NCBI GenBank assembly: GCA_023846275.1
Contig: CM043869.1
Span: 21,930,237 to 21,994,236 of the forward strand
Direction: 5' to 3'
DNA length: 64,000 nucleotides
DNA from: Vanilla planifolia
Taxonomy: Eukaryota; Streptophyta; Magnoliopsida; Asparagales; Orchidaceae
Of the stretch, positions 25,855 through 39,984 are shown piece by piece (positions within the stretch are counted from its first letter, which is position 1; every line of letters begins with the position of its first letter). The translations under genes were made by a program, and so were the position numbers. The notes below the pieces were generated by a model. That model was not told the origin of the DNA. It worked only from the letters and a program-made list of their open reading frames with translations, and did no database searches.

Positions 25855-28800
25855 ATGTATTGATTAAGGATGCTAATCTTTATCTCTATAGTAACTTGGA
25901 GTGTAACTTCCCTATACAATATATGTCATTCTTTGACATTTTTCTCATTCATTAAGTTATATTATTATGTAATTCAAAATCTTCTCTTATGTGGCCTTTA
26001 AATCAATTTGAGTTTTTAATACTACAATGCTTAAATTTATCTTATTTCAACTTTAACAAATATTTAAAAAATAATTTATTATCATTTATTTATTTTCTTA
26101 TTAATTAGTCAAAAATCAAAATAACACCTATTCAAACAAAAATAAGAATCTTTGACATTTTCAAATATTTTTATTTTTATTATTTTGGCATATTTTACGA
26201 GTAGGCTCAATTTGAAATTAATTTTTTGATTGAGGATGTCACAGTCAGTATCTTTCATATCTTTGAACGTAACTTTCTTATACAAATTATCCTATTTTAT
26301 CAAATATTTTTCTTGGATTATGTTAGATAATATTGAAACTCTAGTTCTCTCTCATGTGAATTTTATATTGCTTTGATTTAACAATAATATGTTATTTGAA
26401 TTTATCTTATTTTCAGCTTTAATAAATAGTTACATCATTTTAAGATAATTTACTATTAGTTATGCTTATTTACTTTGGAAATTAATGAAACTCTTAATAA
26501 GGTTCAATTGAGGTGAAAGAAAAGTCATCGAACACATCTCGATGCGTTTTAAGAAGCACTGTATTAATTCCTTATTTGATGATTAGCGATTGTAGACATT
26601 ATTTATATAGTATCTAATAATAGAACTTTCCTAAAGAAATTATCACATTTCATTACATTTTTTTTAAAGAAACTCTCTACTCATGTGACCTTTCATTAAT
26701 TAGATTTACTAACATTATATTATTTTACTTTATCTCTTTTCAAATTTATTAAATATTTACCTAGCACTAAAATGATAATTTATATTATATTTACATTTTT
26801 AGTTTGATAATTCACAAAATCCCTAAATGTGATCTCATTCAAAAAAATGTTGTCGAACTCGCCTCAATAGGCCCTATGTAATCAAATCTTTATTGTTTAA
26901 TTATTAAATTAATTATTTTCAATCTTGTTTTGCATGTTTTACAAGATATTTTTATTTTTACCTTATTTGATTATGGAGGATCTTATGTTGATTTCCTTTC
27001 TATCTTGGAAAGCACCTTTCTTATACAGATTATCTTATTCTTAAATTTTTTTTATTTTAATTTTTTACATTTTTATTTAACTTCAAATATCCTCTTATGT
27101 GATCTTTAGATTAATGTAATTTGTTTATATTATATTGCAATCAGTTTATCTCACTTCAACTTTAATACACTTTCACTAAATGTTAAAATAATAACTTATA
27201 TTTTATATTTATTTATTTACTACGTGATTCGTAGTATTCTAAATGAGATTTGATAAAGATGGGACAAGAAATTTTGGGCACATTTTAACAAGTTCTATCT
27301 AATTAAATATTTAAAGTTTAATTTTTTTAAATATTTTATCTTGTTTGGTTTAGGATGTTGTATTAGATATTTTGATTCATACTTAATTTGATAATTAATG
27401 ATGTTACATGCGATCTATTTTGTATCATGGAATGCTACTTTTTATGCAATTTATCTCATCTCTTCTCATTTTTTTGCTTAATTTTGTCATATTATTATGA
27501 AGTTTTAAGACTCCTCTTGTGTGACAACTATATTACTTTGATTTTGGTAATTTTAAATTTACTATATTTATCTCATTTCAGTTGTAATATCTATGTACTT
27601 TGTATTACAATAAATTATTTGTTTTTATCTATGCTCATTAGTTTCATAATTCATAGTAATTTCAAATGAGTTCTATTAAAGATGTAAAAATGTTGCTTGA
27701 ATAATCCCTATGAGCTCCTTCCAATTAATTACTCATTTTTATTTTTGTAAATAACAAATTTTTTACTCATTTTGCAATCCTTATAAGATATTTTGTTTTG
27801 TACATAATATGATAATAAAGATTATTACACTTGATTTCTTTATATTTTATAATATAACTTTACCATACAATGAAATGCTACTTCCCCATAAAAATCTACT
27901 CTTGAGTTACATTTACATAGCTTTAATTTAATTGTATTGCATGGCTTCAATTTATCTCATTTCGAATTTTAATTACTTACCGTGGTGTATCACAGTGATT
28001 TCAAGCAAGGTCTGATCGAGGTGAAATAAACTTCATTGGACTCATTTCATCGAGCTCTAAATAATTAAATATACCCTTTTATTGTTTGGAATATTTTTAT
28101 TTTGTAAGAGTTTTGCAAGCTTTATGAACCATTTTCATTTGCACCTATTTTGATTATTGGTGATATTTTGGTCGAACTCCTTAGTATCATACAATGTAAT
28201 ATTCTTATATAATTTCTCATTTTTCTAAATATTTTACTTTAATTTACGTAATACTATATTACTCTAAATCAGCGACTTTGTTATCTATAGATCACTTTAG
28301 TTTTGACACATTATATTTCTTCAATTTATGTCTTTTCAACATTGATATATGTTTATTTAATATTAAAATAATTATTAATTATTATTTATGATCATTTAGT
28401 TTTATAATTTATCATAATTCCAAATGAGGATTGATGGAGATGAAATAGCATCATTAGCAAGTCAAGAAGAGCTATATATAAATAAATATTTATTTTAAAA
28501 TTATTAAATATTTAAGTATCATAGAGTTTAAATTTCTTAATTTATTTCATTTATTCAAGTTTTTCCCTTCCATTTAAGATTAATTTTTTAACTCTGAATC
28601 TCTTCTACAGTGACCATTACATCGCTTCAATTTGCTTATATTACATTGCTTTTGTTCAAACGATTTAAGCTTTAATAAATATTTACTTAATATTAAAAAT
28701 ACAATTTATTTTTTTTCATGATTATTTATTTTTAAAATTCATATTAATTAATGATGAGTTCTAATTTAAACAAAATAAACATTATTAGAATCATCTCAAA

Positions 28801-29144
28801 AAGCTTTATCCAATATGTTATATATTTTAATTTTTTAACTATTTTATTTTCTAAGGTTTTTGCTTAATTTACTAGATATTTTCATTTGTACATGATTTTC
28901 TTAGCAAGTGTTTTACACTGGATCTAATTGGTATATTTTAACACAACTTTCCCATATAATTTAATTCGTTTGTTTAAGTTTTTGCTTTGTTCGACTAGAT
29001 TAATAGGAAACTCTAAATCAATTATCAGGTGCCTTTTAAATCACCTTGATTTGATTATATTACATTGTTTAAGTTTATCTCATTTATGATTTAATACATA
29101 TCTACTTAATATTAAAATAACTTTAAATATTATTTTCACTTATG

Positions 29145-29493
29145 TTATTGGCACAAAAAAGTTGTCAAGATGAGCCACTAATGTTTATTTCATCTTGATC
29201 AAATTTCATTTTGAATTTCAACAAATTAGCATAATGAAAGCATAATTAATAAAATTTAATTATTTAATACTAAGTAAAAATATTTTAATACAAAAATGAG
29301 TTAATTGAAATAATATATTATATTAAAATCATTGACATTTAAAGTTATATGATGTGAGACTTTTAGTTACATATATAATTTAATAAAATAAAATTAAAAC
29401 ATTATAAAAGAATAAGAACAATTTTATGAGAAATTTGAACTTTAAAATACTAAGGAGATTAAGTGTAACATTTTCAATCATTAGTATTTATGC
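29145..29493 (-). repeat. Inverted single unit inside array A
   Basis: The landmarks appear reverse-complemented and in reverse order: 'tttatttcatcttgatcaaa' (29186), a 'ttaatactaagtaaaaatat' motif, 'ggagattaagtgtaacattt' (29454) and 'tcaatcatta'. At 29494 the forward unit resumes abruptly at 'tatttatgcttatttag'. Confidence 0.85.
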
Positions 29494-32370
29494 TTATTTA
29501 GTTTGTGAATTAAAAAACATTAAGTAAAAAGCTCAATAACTTTTATTTCGTCTATATCGGCTTAGAATTCGTTCAGAAATTTTTATTCATACTTGATATC
29601 AAGATTAAGGATTTTACGCTCAATGTCTTTAATATAATGGAATGCATCTTGTTTACAAACTTTATCTTTTTGTTTCAAATTTTTTAACATTGGTTAGGTT
29701 ATATTATTATGTTACTCTAATTCTTTTATCATGTGAGCTTTGCATTGCTTTGATTTGTTGGTATTACATTGTTTTAATTTATCTTATTTCAATATTAATA
29801 AATAATTTTTAATGATAAACTAATATTTTATTATTATTTATGATAATGTATTCTATTTGATTTACAATAATTTCAAAAGTGGATCAATTGAAATGAAATA
29901 ATTATTATTAGAATTATCTCAATAAGAATGCAACTTTGTTGAGTTATTATTTTGCCTTTTGTAGATTCTTTATTTTAAATTTGTAATTGGTTTTATTGAA
30001 ATCATGTTATGAATCTCTACAAGTGTGACCTCCATATTACTTTGATTTTGTTATATTAAAATACTTTAATTCATCTCATTTTATGTTTCATATGTAGTTA
30101 TTTAATAATAATATAATAATTTATTACTATTTGTTCCCAATTACTTTATAAATTCATAGTAATTCCAAACTTTGTTTTATAGAGACAAAGAAAGCTTCAT
30201 TAAAGTTGACCTGCAAGCTTCAATTAATTAAAAACATATTCTTGTTGTTTTAGATATTTTATTTTTTAGGGTCTTTCCTTGCTTTGAAGTCTTCTTGATT
30301 TGCTAATTATTTATTGACTGATAAAATTACAGTAAACCTTCTTCTTAACTTCGAATGCAAATGTCTCATTTTAGGTTTAATATGCATTTCTGTAATAATA
30401 ATATAATATTTTATTATTATTTATTTTCAATTACTTTAGAAATTCATAGTAATTTTAAACTTTCTTTCATAAAGACAATACAAGCTTTCATTCATGTCAA
30501 CCTACGAGCTTCAATTAATTAAAAACAAATTTCATTGCACTTGTCCCTACAAACCCAATCTAATTAAATAAATATCATTAATTTTTTAAATAATTAATTT
30601 TTAATGGTGTCAGCTCATTTTAAAAGATATTATGATTTCTACTTAACCTGATTATTAAGAATGACTTCCCTTTATCTCTATAGTATCTTAAAATGAAGGT
30701 TTAAAAAGTAATTTATTTCATTTCTTATAATTTTTCTACTTGATTTTGCTATATTACTATAACACTAAATCTCCTATTAGGCAACCATTAAATGCGTTTG
30801 ACTTGGCTAAATAATAATGCATCAATTTACTTCTTTTTATCATTATTGTATAGTTACTTAAATTTTAAACAATAATTTTGTTATTATTATTGATTATTAA
30901 AATATATAATTCATAGTAAATTTAGATGAGGCCTAATCATTTTGAAATAGTCATCATTAAACTCATCTTAGTGAGCTCTATTTAATTAATTTATTTTTTC
31001 AATATATACATTTTGTGATACTATGTAATTTATTAGAAATTTAAATTTCTTATTTTTTGACTATATAGAAAGTTTAACTTGCTCTTCTTAGAGTCTTTGA
31101 TTGTAATGTTCCTTATAATTTATATTAATTTTTTTAATTTTTTTCTTTTGTTTCTATTATATTATTATGATACTACAATTCTTACATGTCTAAAATTTGC
31201 ATCATTTGATTTCACCATATTATATTTGTTCAATTTATCTCATTTATGATTAAGGATATATTTACTAAAAATGTAAAAAAAATTCATTATTATTTATGCT
31301 TATTTTCTTTGAAAATATATTGGAATTTCTAATGAAGTCTAATTGAGAGGAAATAGAGACCGTTGGATTGATCTCATCAAGGTTCATCAAATTGATTAAT
31401 CATTTTAATATTTTTTAATATTATAATTACGAATATCTTAGCTAGATTTATGTGTTATTTAGATTTTGACTTGCCCTAATGATTAGGTTGTTAAACTTAA
31501 TGTCAATAAGGTCATCGAATGCATCCTCATGTAAAATACATCTCATTTCTACAAATGCACTGTTTAGATTTAACTTACATTTACCTGAAATTATGATAAT
31601 AATTTATTGTTATTTATTCTTATTTACTTTGCAAATATACAATAACTCAAAATGATGGCCAATTGAAATAAAAACATATCGTTGGACTCTTGTAGCAAAA
31701 CTTTATCTAATTCAATATTTATTTTATATTTTTTAAAATTTTAATTTTTTATAGCTTTTGCATGCATTAAAAAATATCAATTCATACTTAAGTTGATGAT
31801 TGAAAAGTTTAAATTCAATCTTTTAAATGTCATTGAATTAAACTTTCTTGTGTAATTTACCAAATTTTATTAAATTTTATACTTACATTTGGCATATTAT
31901 TATGTAACTCAAAATGTCCACCCATATAAGTTTTGCATTCCTTTAATTTTGATGTATTACATGGCTTCAATTTATCTCTTCTATCTTTAATTATTATTCA
32001 ATTAATGTGATAAATATTTATATTTTTTATTCTCATTTACTTTTGCCATTTGTAGTAGTTCAAAAGAAGGTCTGATGAAGAAGAAAATAATTCTTCTGAA
32101 TCGTCTTGACAAGCCATAAATAACAAAATTTCCTTTTTTTATTTTCAAGTATTTCATTTTTTTTTTCTTGTATACCTTAAGAAGAATACCAACTCACACC
32201 TAATTTGTACAATTAGAATTTTGCACTTAATCTCCCCAATATGTTGGAATATAATTTTTTTCATAAAATTTATCTCATTTTTTCATTACTTTAAGTTTGA
32301 TTTTGTTATGCTACTATCTAACAAAAATGTTCTGAATTGGTTATATTACATTATTTTTTCAATTTTAACA

Positions 32371-32766
32371 AATATTTACTTGATATTAAAAATATAAATT
32401 TATTATTTTTTTAATTCTTAGTAGCTCTAAATGAGGTTTGATAAAGAGGAAGAAAGATTTTTGGATGCTCCTCAAGAAGTTTTATCCCATTAATTATTAT
32501 TTTTTTCTATTTTTAATCTTTATTTCCTTATTTTTTTTGGCAAGTTTTAAGATATATTTTGTTTTAATATATATTTACTTGATATTAAAAATATAAATTT
32601 ATTATTTTTTTTTAATTCGTAGTAGCTCTAAATGAGGTTTGATAAAGAGGAAGAAAGATTTTTGGATGCTCCTCAAAAGTTTTATCCAATTAATTATTAA
32701 ATTTTTCTATTTTTAACCTTTTATTTCCTATTTTTTTTGGCTTGTTTCAAGATATATTTTGTTTCA
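32371..32766 (+). repeat. Recent 200-bp tandem duplication in array A
   Basis: Positions 32371-32566 and 32567-32766 are nearly identical. Both carry tttacttgatattaaaaata, then gctctaaatgaggtttgata and agaggaagaaagatttttgg, then gatatattttgttt at the end. Neighbouring units differ far more from one another, so this duplication is much younger than the array. It covers only about half of a unit, so it did not arise by whole-unit exchange. Confidence 0.9.
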
Positions 32767-35700
32767 ATTTTTATTTATGGATAAAATATGATAATTTAAT
32801 CACCTTAGTATTTTTTGAAAGTAACTTTCTTTGAAAATTTATCTATTTTCTTCAATTTTTTTAATTTAGTTGTATTACAATACAACTCTAAATCTCTTCC
32901 CTTATAAAATAAAAATTTCTTTACTTTCACTATATTAAATGACTTTAATTTATGACATTTTAGCATTTATATATGAGTAAGAAATATAAAAGAATAATTT
33001 CTAAAAATTTTTGCTTATTTTATTCATTCAAGTAATTTAAAATTAGGTTTGATTAAAATGAAACAAAGGTCATTGGCCTTATCTCAATGACCTGAATCTA
33101 ATAAAATATTTATTTTTTTATTTTTATTATTTTTTAAAGGGTTTTGACAAGTTTTATAAGATAATTAGAATTGTACTTGATTTGACATTTGAGAATGTTG
33201 CACCTAATGCACTTTGTATCTTAGAATGCTTCTTTCTTGTACAAATTTTCCCGTTCGTTAAAAAAATTTACTTTGATTTGGTCATATTACTTTGTAACTC
33301 TCAATCTCCTCTCACATAACCTTTTCATATCTCTAATTTAGTTGTATTATATTGTTTCAATTATATCGATTCAACTTGAGTATATTTTTCAATAATATTA
33401 AAATAACAAATAATTTTTATTTAAGAAAGTTTACTTATGTAATTAGTTGTATTTCCAATCAAGGTGTCATCCTAATAAAAGGAAGGTTGTTTGACACATC
33501 TCGACAAAATATATCAATTTAAATATTTTTAATAACATAAAATATTTTATTTCCAAAGATTTGAACATGATTTAAGAGACATCTTGTTTTCTACCTATTT
33601 TGATGATTGAGCATGTCATTCTTGAATACCTTAGTTTCTTGGAATGTAATTTTCTGAACAAATTTATCTCATTTCTTTAATTGCCATTCATTGATTTGTT
33701 AATAATAATATGTAACTATAGGTCTTGTCTTTTTGTGACTTTTACTTGACTTTGAATTGATTATATTGTATTATTTTGTTATATCTTATTTCAACTTTAA
33801 TTTATATTTACTTAACATTAAAAAATAGATTTTTGTCATTTATACTTTTCTCTATTTAATTAAAAAGTATTTCTGGTATTTTTAAATATTTTATTTTATT
33901 AAGTTTTGGTATGTTTTAAGAGGCATTTTAACTCTTATGTGATTTAACATTTAGGGATGTTACACTAAATCTTCTTTTTTATCTTGGAATGCAACTTTTT
34001 GATCAGTTTATCTCAAATTTGTATATTACATTTCTTTGTTATCTTTTGGTGAAATTATAATTTGTCTATTATGTGACCTATATATGTTATTTATTTGGAT
34101 ATATTAAATTACATCAATTTTCCTACTTTCCATTTTGTTATATATTTACTTCAAATTTAAAAAATAATTTTATATTATTTGTGCCTAATTTTATAAATCA
34201 ATGTAATTCTAAACAAGGTACAACAAAGTTGAAAGAAGTGTCCTTTTATTTGTTCCCACGAGCTCTATCCAATTGATTAATCATTTTTATATTTTTAAAT
34301 ACTAGATTTTCTAGTATTTTGGCATACTTTATGAGCCATTTTGACTTGTTCTTAATTTGAAAAACAATTTATTCATTTTTAGAATTCCAACATAGGTTTG
34401 ATCAAGAGGAAAAAATATTGTCTGACTCAACACACGATTTCTATCAAATTCAATATTTCTTTTAAAATTTTAAAGTATTCCAATTTTAAATACTTTGATA
34501 TGGATAATGACACATTTGCTTTTGTATCTTAATTTAAATTTAAGGATATTACAATCAATCTCTTTAGTACCTTGGAATGAAATTTTACTTTATAATTTAT
34601 TTCATTGCTTTAAAAGTTTCTCTTTGATTTAGATATTTTACTATATAAATCTCAAACTCCGCATACATGAACCTTACATCACTTGATTTGGTATTATAAA
34701 AATGCATTTAATTATTTTCATTTTAGTATTAATATATATTTACTTAATGTTAAAATAATTATTTATTTTTATTTATACATATTCAATTTGGTAATTTCTC
34801 AAGATTCCAAATTAGGTTAGATATAGAAAAAATAATTGCCATTGAACTTAACTTGATGAGCTTTATAATTTTTTCTTCATTTTTGTATTTTTAAAAAATT
34901 ATGATTTTGGCATAGTTTGTGAAATATTTTGATCCATGATTGATACTATAATTGAGAAATTTTCACTAAATATCTCCAAAAACATGGAATGTTACCATTT
35001 TATAAGACTTTTGTCAATATTTTCAAAATTCTCACTTTGATTTGGTCATATTATTATGTAATTCTAAATTGCCACTCATGTGACCATTACATTTCTTTAA
35101 TTTGATTTTATCATATCACATTAATTTGCCAAATTTTAGCTTTAATAGATATTTACTTAATATTAATATAATAATTTCTTATTATTTATGTTTGTTTACT
35201 TTTGTAATTTGTAGCATTCCAAACGTGGTCTGATCAAAGTAAAAAAATCATCATATGACTTATCTCGATAAGCTTTATCAAATTAAACATTTATTCTTAT
35301 ATGTTAAAAAAAATTTCTAAGTTCTTGAGCATTGTAGGAATTTTGTTTTGACCTCTTTAATATCTTGAAAATGTAATATTGCCACATAATTACTATTTTC
35401 CTCAATGTTTTCAATTGATTTTTTCATATTACAATGAAACTCTAATTGGTTTTATCATGTGATATTTAGATCACTAGTATTTTGTTGTATTACATAGCTT
35501 TAATATGTCTAATTTTTAGCTTTATTATATATAAATTAATATTTAAGTGATAACTTTTGTTATTTAAGTATATTTACTTTTATAATTTATAGTAATTTTG
35601 AACAAAGTTTAATTGAAATGGCACAAGTGTCACTAGACTCATTTCGACAAGCTCTGTCAAATTAAATATTTATTTTTTAATTATTTCAAATATTCTATTT

Positions 35701-36195
35701 CATAAGGGTTTTACCACATTTTATGAGGCACTTTGATTTGTGCAAGATTTAGTAATCAAAACAATTAACACAAGATATTTTTAATATTTTTAAATGCAAC
35801 TTCCCTATACAATGACTTTCATTTCATCAAAGTTTTCACTTTGATTGGATGTAAGATTATGTAACTCAAAATCTTCTTTTATGTAGGAATTACATTCCTT
35901 TTGCTTGGTTATAATACAACTACATAAAATAGTTATTTTAGCTTTAAAATATATTTATGTTATTTCAAAATCCAAATTTATTATTATGTGTGCTTAATTG
36001 CTTTGATAAATAATAGTAACTCCAAAAGAGGACTGATTGAGACAATAAAAAATGTAATTGGAAATCTCTCTATGAGCCCTATTAAATAAATAAATATTTT
36101 AAATATTTTGAAATATATTATATTTTAATCTTTTTGAATACCTTATGAAATGTTTAGATTCTTACCCAATTTTATGATCAAGGTTATTACACTAT

Positions 36196-37560
36196 AGCTC
36201 TCTCAATTGTCAAATCAAGTCCAAATCGAAAGTCTCTTAACAAATACTAAAGCACAGGGAAAAACGTTTTGAAAAATTTTAAAAGAAGGAATATTTAGAT
36301 TAATATAACGCATTGAGGCTTATCCAACAACCTTTTTTCGTCTTCATTGGACCTTGTTCATAGTGAAATTAAATAACAAAATTGAATATACATAAATAAT
36401 TACATATTATTGTTATAAAATTAAGAAATATATGTTAATGCTTAAATATCCTAAATTGATGTAATGTAATATAATAAAACAAAAGAAATATAAGGGTCAC
36501 ATAAGACATGGTTAAGAGATTCCTAGTAATATAATAAAATAAATGCAAAACCTTTAAGGAAATGAGATAAATTAAAAGGGATTGTCGAATTGTAAGATAA
36601 TAAGAAGATCAAGTGTAACATCCTCAATCGACATATTAGATAGAATTAGAATGTATTGAAAATGGATGGATACCTATAAAGAGGAAAATATTTAAATATA
36701 AAAATGGATATCTAATTTGATAAATCCCATTAAGCTGATTTCAATAATGTTTATTTTATCTCAATGAGGCCTCATTTAAAGTCACAAAATTAAAGAGGCA
36801 TGTATAATAATAAATTATTTTATTAATATTAAGTAAATATTTTTTAAATTAAAAATAGAGCAAATTGAAGTAATGTAATATTAACATATCAAACTAATGT
36901 AACATTAACATATCAAAGTAATGTAATTGCCATCTGAGAAGAAATTTAGTCATATTATAATATAACTAACTAAAAAAAACAAATTTAAATAAACAAGGTA
37001 AATTAATTAAAAAAATTACATTCTAAGATACTAAAGAAATCAAGTGTGGCGTGTCCAATTATCAATTCAAACACAAACCAAACAGTCTCATAAAAGCACA
37101 TATAGTCGATTTTGTTTACTTTTATTTTGGCTCATTCAAACATCATTTAGAATAACAAGGATTTAAAAATCATGTGAGTAAAAAAATTAACAAATAACTA
37201 TTTCAATAACAATTAAATATATATTGTAGTTGAAATATGATAATTTAAAGAAATGTAATATTAACAAATAAAAGTGATGTAAATATTACAATAGAAGATA
37301 TATAGAGTTATAAAGTGATATAACCAAATAAAAGTAATTTTTCAAAGAAAAGAGATAAATCTTAGAGGAATGTTGAGCTCCAAAATAATAAGGAGCCTAA
37401 GTATAACATTCTCAACAGTCAAATCTTGTACAAATCTATACATCTCATAATGGTTGAAAAAATCCAAAAAAATATTTAAAAATATAAAAATAAATTTTAT
37501 TTTATACATGAAAGTTACACTCCATGATACTAAGGAGACCATAGAAAAATGTTCAAATAG
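36196..37560 (-). repeat. Inverted end block of array A (three units)
   Basis: From about 36196 the units run in reverse: 'tcaagtgtaacatcctcaat' (36608), 'tcaagtgtggcgtgtccaat' (37030) and 'cctaagtataacattctcaa' (37386) are the reversed 'gatgttacac' landmark, spaced about 420 and 360 bp. The block ends near 37560 just after 'gatactaaggagacc'. Confidence 0.85.
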
Positions 37561-38600
37561 TGGTGAGAAAGTTTTAATTATGCATTGGTTCTTGTGTTCA
37601 CTTTAATGGCAAGGAGTATGTAAGTATGTTGCACGGTGTGGAAGTCAAGAAGCAAGTTGCAATACTAAGGAAGAGCCATATTAAATGAATATAAAATTGG
37701 TTCTAAAACCTCCATTTTAATTTCCTAATCAACCTTGAGACAATTGAGAAGCTAAAAAAATAAAGGATAAAGAATAATGCCATGAAAGCTATTTAAGTAA
37801 CTCTGATGATTCCAACACATGAAATGAGGAAAAGAAGAAAAGTCCAATTTGTTTGATGAAGGAAGATGGAGGCTTTAGTCAAACCTCTAATAGAAATGAA
37901 GTTATTCTTCTTCCCGCAATGATTATGAATAACAATACATTGATGTGTGCTTGAAGAATAAAAAACTGCTGCAAAAATTACAAGATTCTAAAAAGACACT
38001 TGCTTTTTATCATCATTTACAACATATATCCCAAATTATTAAGATTTTTCTTCTATAGTTGTATCTTATTGTTGTTCATTTAAATGTCCCTAAAATTTAA
38101 GAGACAACTAATTATGAAATTATAATTATTATTCATTCTAAATTTTTTAAAGTATTTCCTGGTAAAGAAAAATGGTTTAAACATATTTGATTCTAGACGT
38201 GTAGACAACTCTTAAAGGAAGTTCATTAGTATTTGCATTATAGGTAACTCATTATCTTTACTAAGAACATACTATTAGATCAGACTTAAGGTATAATTTT
38301 GTTGGCATTAGTTAGTTTGCAAATTCAAATTTCTTAAGAAGTGTATTATTGGAAATGATAATAAATCACATCTTCGCTATGAAAAAACTAAAATTATAAA
38401 TTAAAATTAAATAGTTTTAAAGAAAATAGTGCAGAATGCACAACTTCCCAATCAAAGAATGCTTGTGTTGTAAGAGACTATGTCGTATCAGTCCTTTCAC
38501 CCATAAGAGAATCTTAAATAATACTTTGTTAGATGATTTTCAAGTTCTCAATGTAATGATGAGAATATCTTTGGACCAAGAGAAAATGACAAGCAATCTA
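37561..38600. other. Unassigned DNA between satellite blocks
   Basis: Not satellite-like. No motif could be assigned with confidence. The open frame 38436-38699 partly overlaps the gypsy-like relic that follows and has no complete domain of its own. Confidence 0.45.
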
Positions 38601-38950
38601 AATCTTCTTTCAAACCCAAAAATGAAATGTTTACTAGAAGTCCCTTTGGATATTGGATATTTATTTTACACAATTCACCTATGTGGTGTAATGGAATGAG
38701 ATAAATTGACATTAAGCTAATATTAATTTGTGCCTTCATTGATGACATTTTAGTACACCATATTGAGACACTCACCTCTTTTCCAAATATCAATCTTATC
38801 AATTCGCACAGCACGTTCAATCTTATCATAATAGTATGTTCTACTTTCGACATAGATCATTGTTTTCTAGGTATTGTTTATTTGGTCACTTCCCTAAAAA
38901 AGGATAATACTCATATCACTTCACTATGACATATTGTTAGAATTACTCAA
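38600..38950 (+). pseudogene. Possible Ty3/gypsy reverse transcriptase fragment
   Basis: The plus-strand reading SPFGYWIFILH (about 38638) precedes FIDDILVHHIETL (about 38735-38775) and FLGIVYLV (about 38865). In spacing and content this resembles the gypsy RT blocks 'TPFG.Y.F..MPFGL', 'FIDDILVYS...EEH' and 'FLGHVIS'. The catalytic IDD pair is intact but the flanks are poor and contain stops. A decayed gypsy element is the best guess. No other domain of such an element was found nearby. Confidence 0.5.
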
Positions 38951-39984
38951 TTTTACACTTCATCATCCCATAAAAAAGTAAACATTACTCATATTAGGAA
39001 AATCTACATGCTCCTAATATAGCGTAATCACAATATTACATCTACACATGCTCAACTACAATAAATCGATATCATTGATGATCAAACTTTGTGTGGTGAA
39101 TCATCTTTTAGTTTAGCATGTGGTCAAACCAATGCTCATGGGTCATGAATCGTGTTAAATTGCACTTGTGGTGCAAACTTGCACTATTTTTATTTGGAAA
39201 TAATGTACAGATATATATATATATATATATAAATATATAATAAGAAAATGTATATGGAGTTTTATAATGAAATAATCACATAAGTGTAAGAGGATAATAG
39301 GACAATTTTTGATAATGTTATATTCAACAATATGTGCTTGTAACATCAAGAAGAATGAAAAATGGCTTTTATACTAAATAGATTTCGAAAATCCTTGAAA
39401 AGTAAGGAACCATTGGTAGATGAAAAAATATTTCACATGGAGCAATGTTCTTCTTCAATTGACACAAATGTTGTCTTGGTGAAACATTAGCTTTGTTGAT
39501 TTGAATACAGTTTAATAATTTTATTGGAATCAATTTTAAAAAAATATCTAAGGAATTATAACAAAATAACTTATAAATATAATGTTGTGTGTTTTTATTG
39601 AAATTCATTTAATTTGTTACTTCAAAACTATATTGATTAGCTTACAAATTATATTAACGATGACAGCAAAAGGTTATGAAGGTAATGCTACACAATATGT
39701 AAGTTTGAAAGTGGGTGACAATTCACTTCAGTTTTAGATTTGGAAGCTTCATTTGAAAAGGTAAGCAAGAATACACTTTTCCTTCACTTAAGAATTTAGT
39801 GATGAGATTAACAATAAAGCTAAGAATTTATGGATGATTCATTACTAAAAGGAAGTGATTACCCTAGTTGAAGTAATTTTCTAAAGAGAAAATAAAAAAA
39901 CATAAGTGAAACTCCTAAGCGATGAAGTATCCCACAAAAACTCCTGAGACATTCAAATAGGTGAAAGATGACTTACAATGATTA
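38951..39984. other. Unassigned DNA with an AT microsatellite
   Basis: Holds a pure (AT)10 run at 39211-39230 continuing as aaatatataa. The minus frames on either side (39155-39349 and 39369-39608) are short and match nothing known to me. Confidence 0.5.

Larger units (their letters stand above)
25855..37560. repeat. Array A: diverged tandem satellite, about 380 bp units
   Basis: A degenerate unit recurs about 30 times. Its landmarks, in order, are a 'tgattgaggatgttacac' type motif, a 'cttggaatgtaactttctta' type motif, 'tatctcattt', 'tatattattatgtaactcta', 'cttatgtgacctttacat', 'tttatctcatttcaacttta', 'tttacttaatattaaaataa', 'tttatgcttatttactttg', 'attcatagtaattccaaatg' and 'ctcatctcgatgagctctat'. 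The second landmark occurs for example at 25891, 26259, 27001, 27421, 28180, 29621, 31828, 32231, 33215, 33630, 33975, 34560, 34975, 35355 and 35775. Most units are forward; two blocks are reversed. There is no coding potential: open frames inside are satellite translation. Confidence 0.9.

Noticed and set aside
27388-27669. Open frame with membrane-like sequence (93 codons)
   Set aside because: Translation of an array A satellite unit; the hydrophobic look comes from T-rich DNA.
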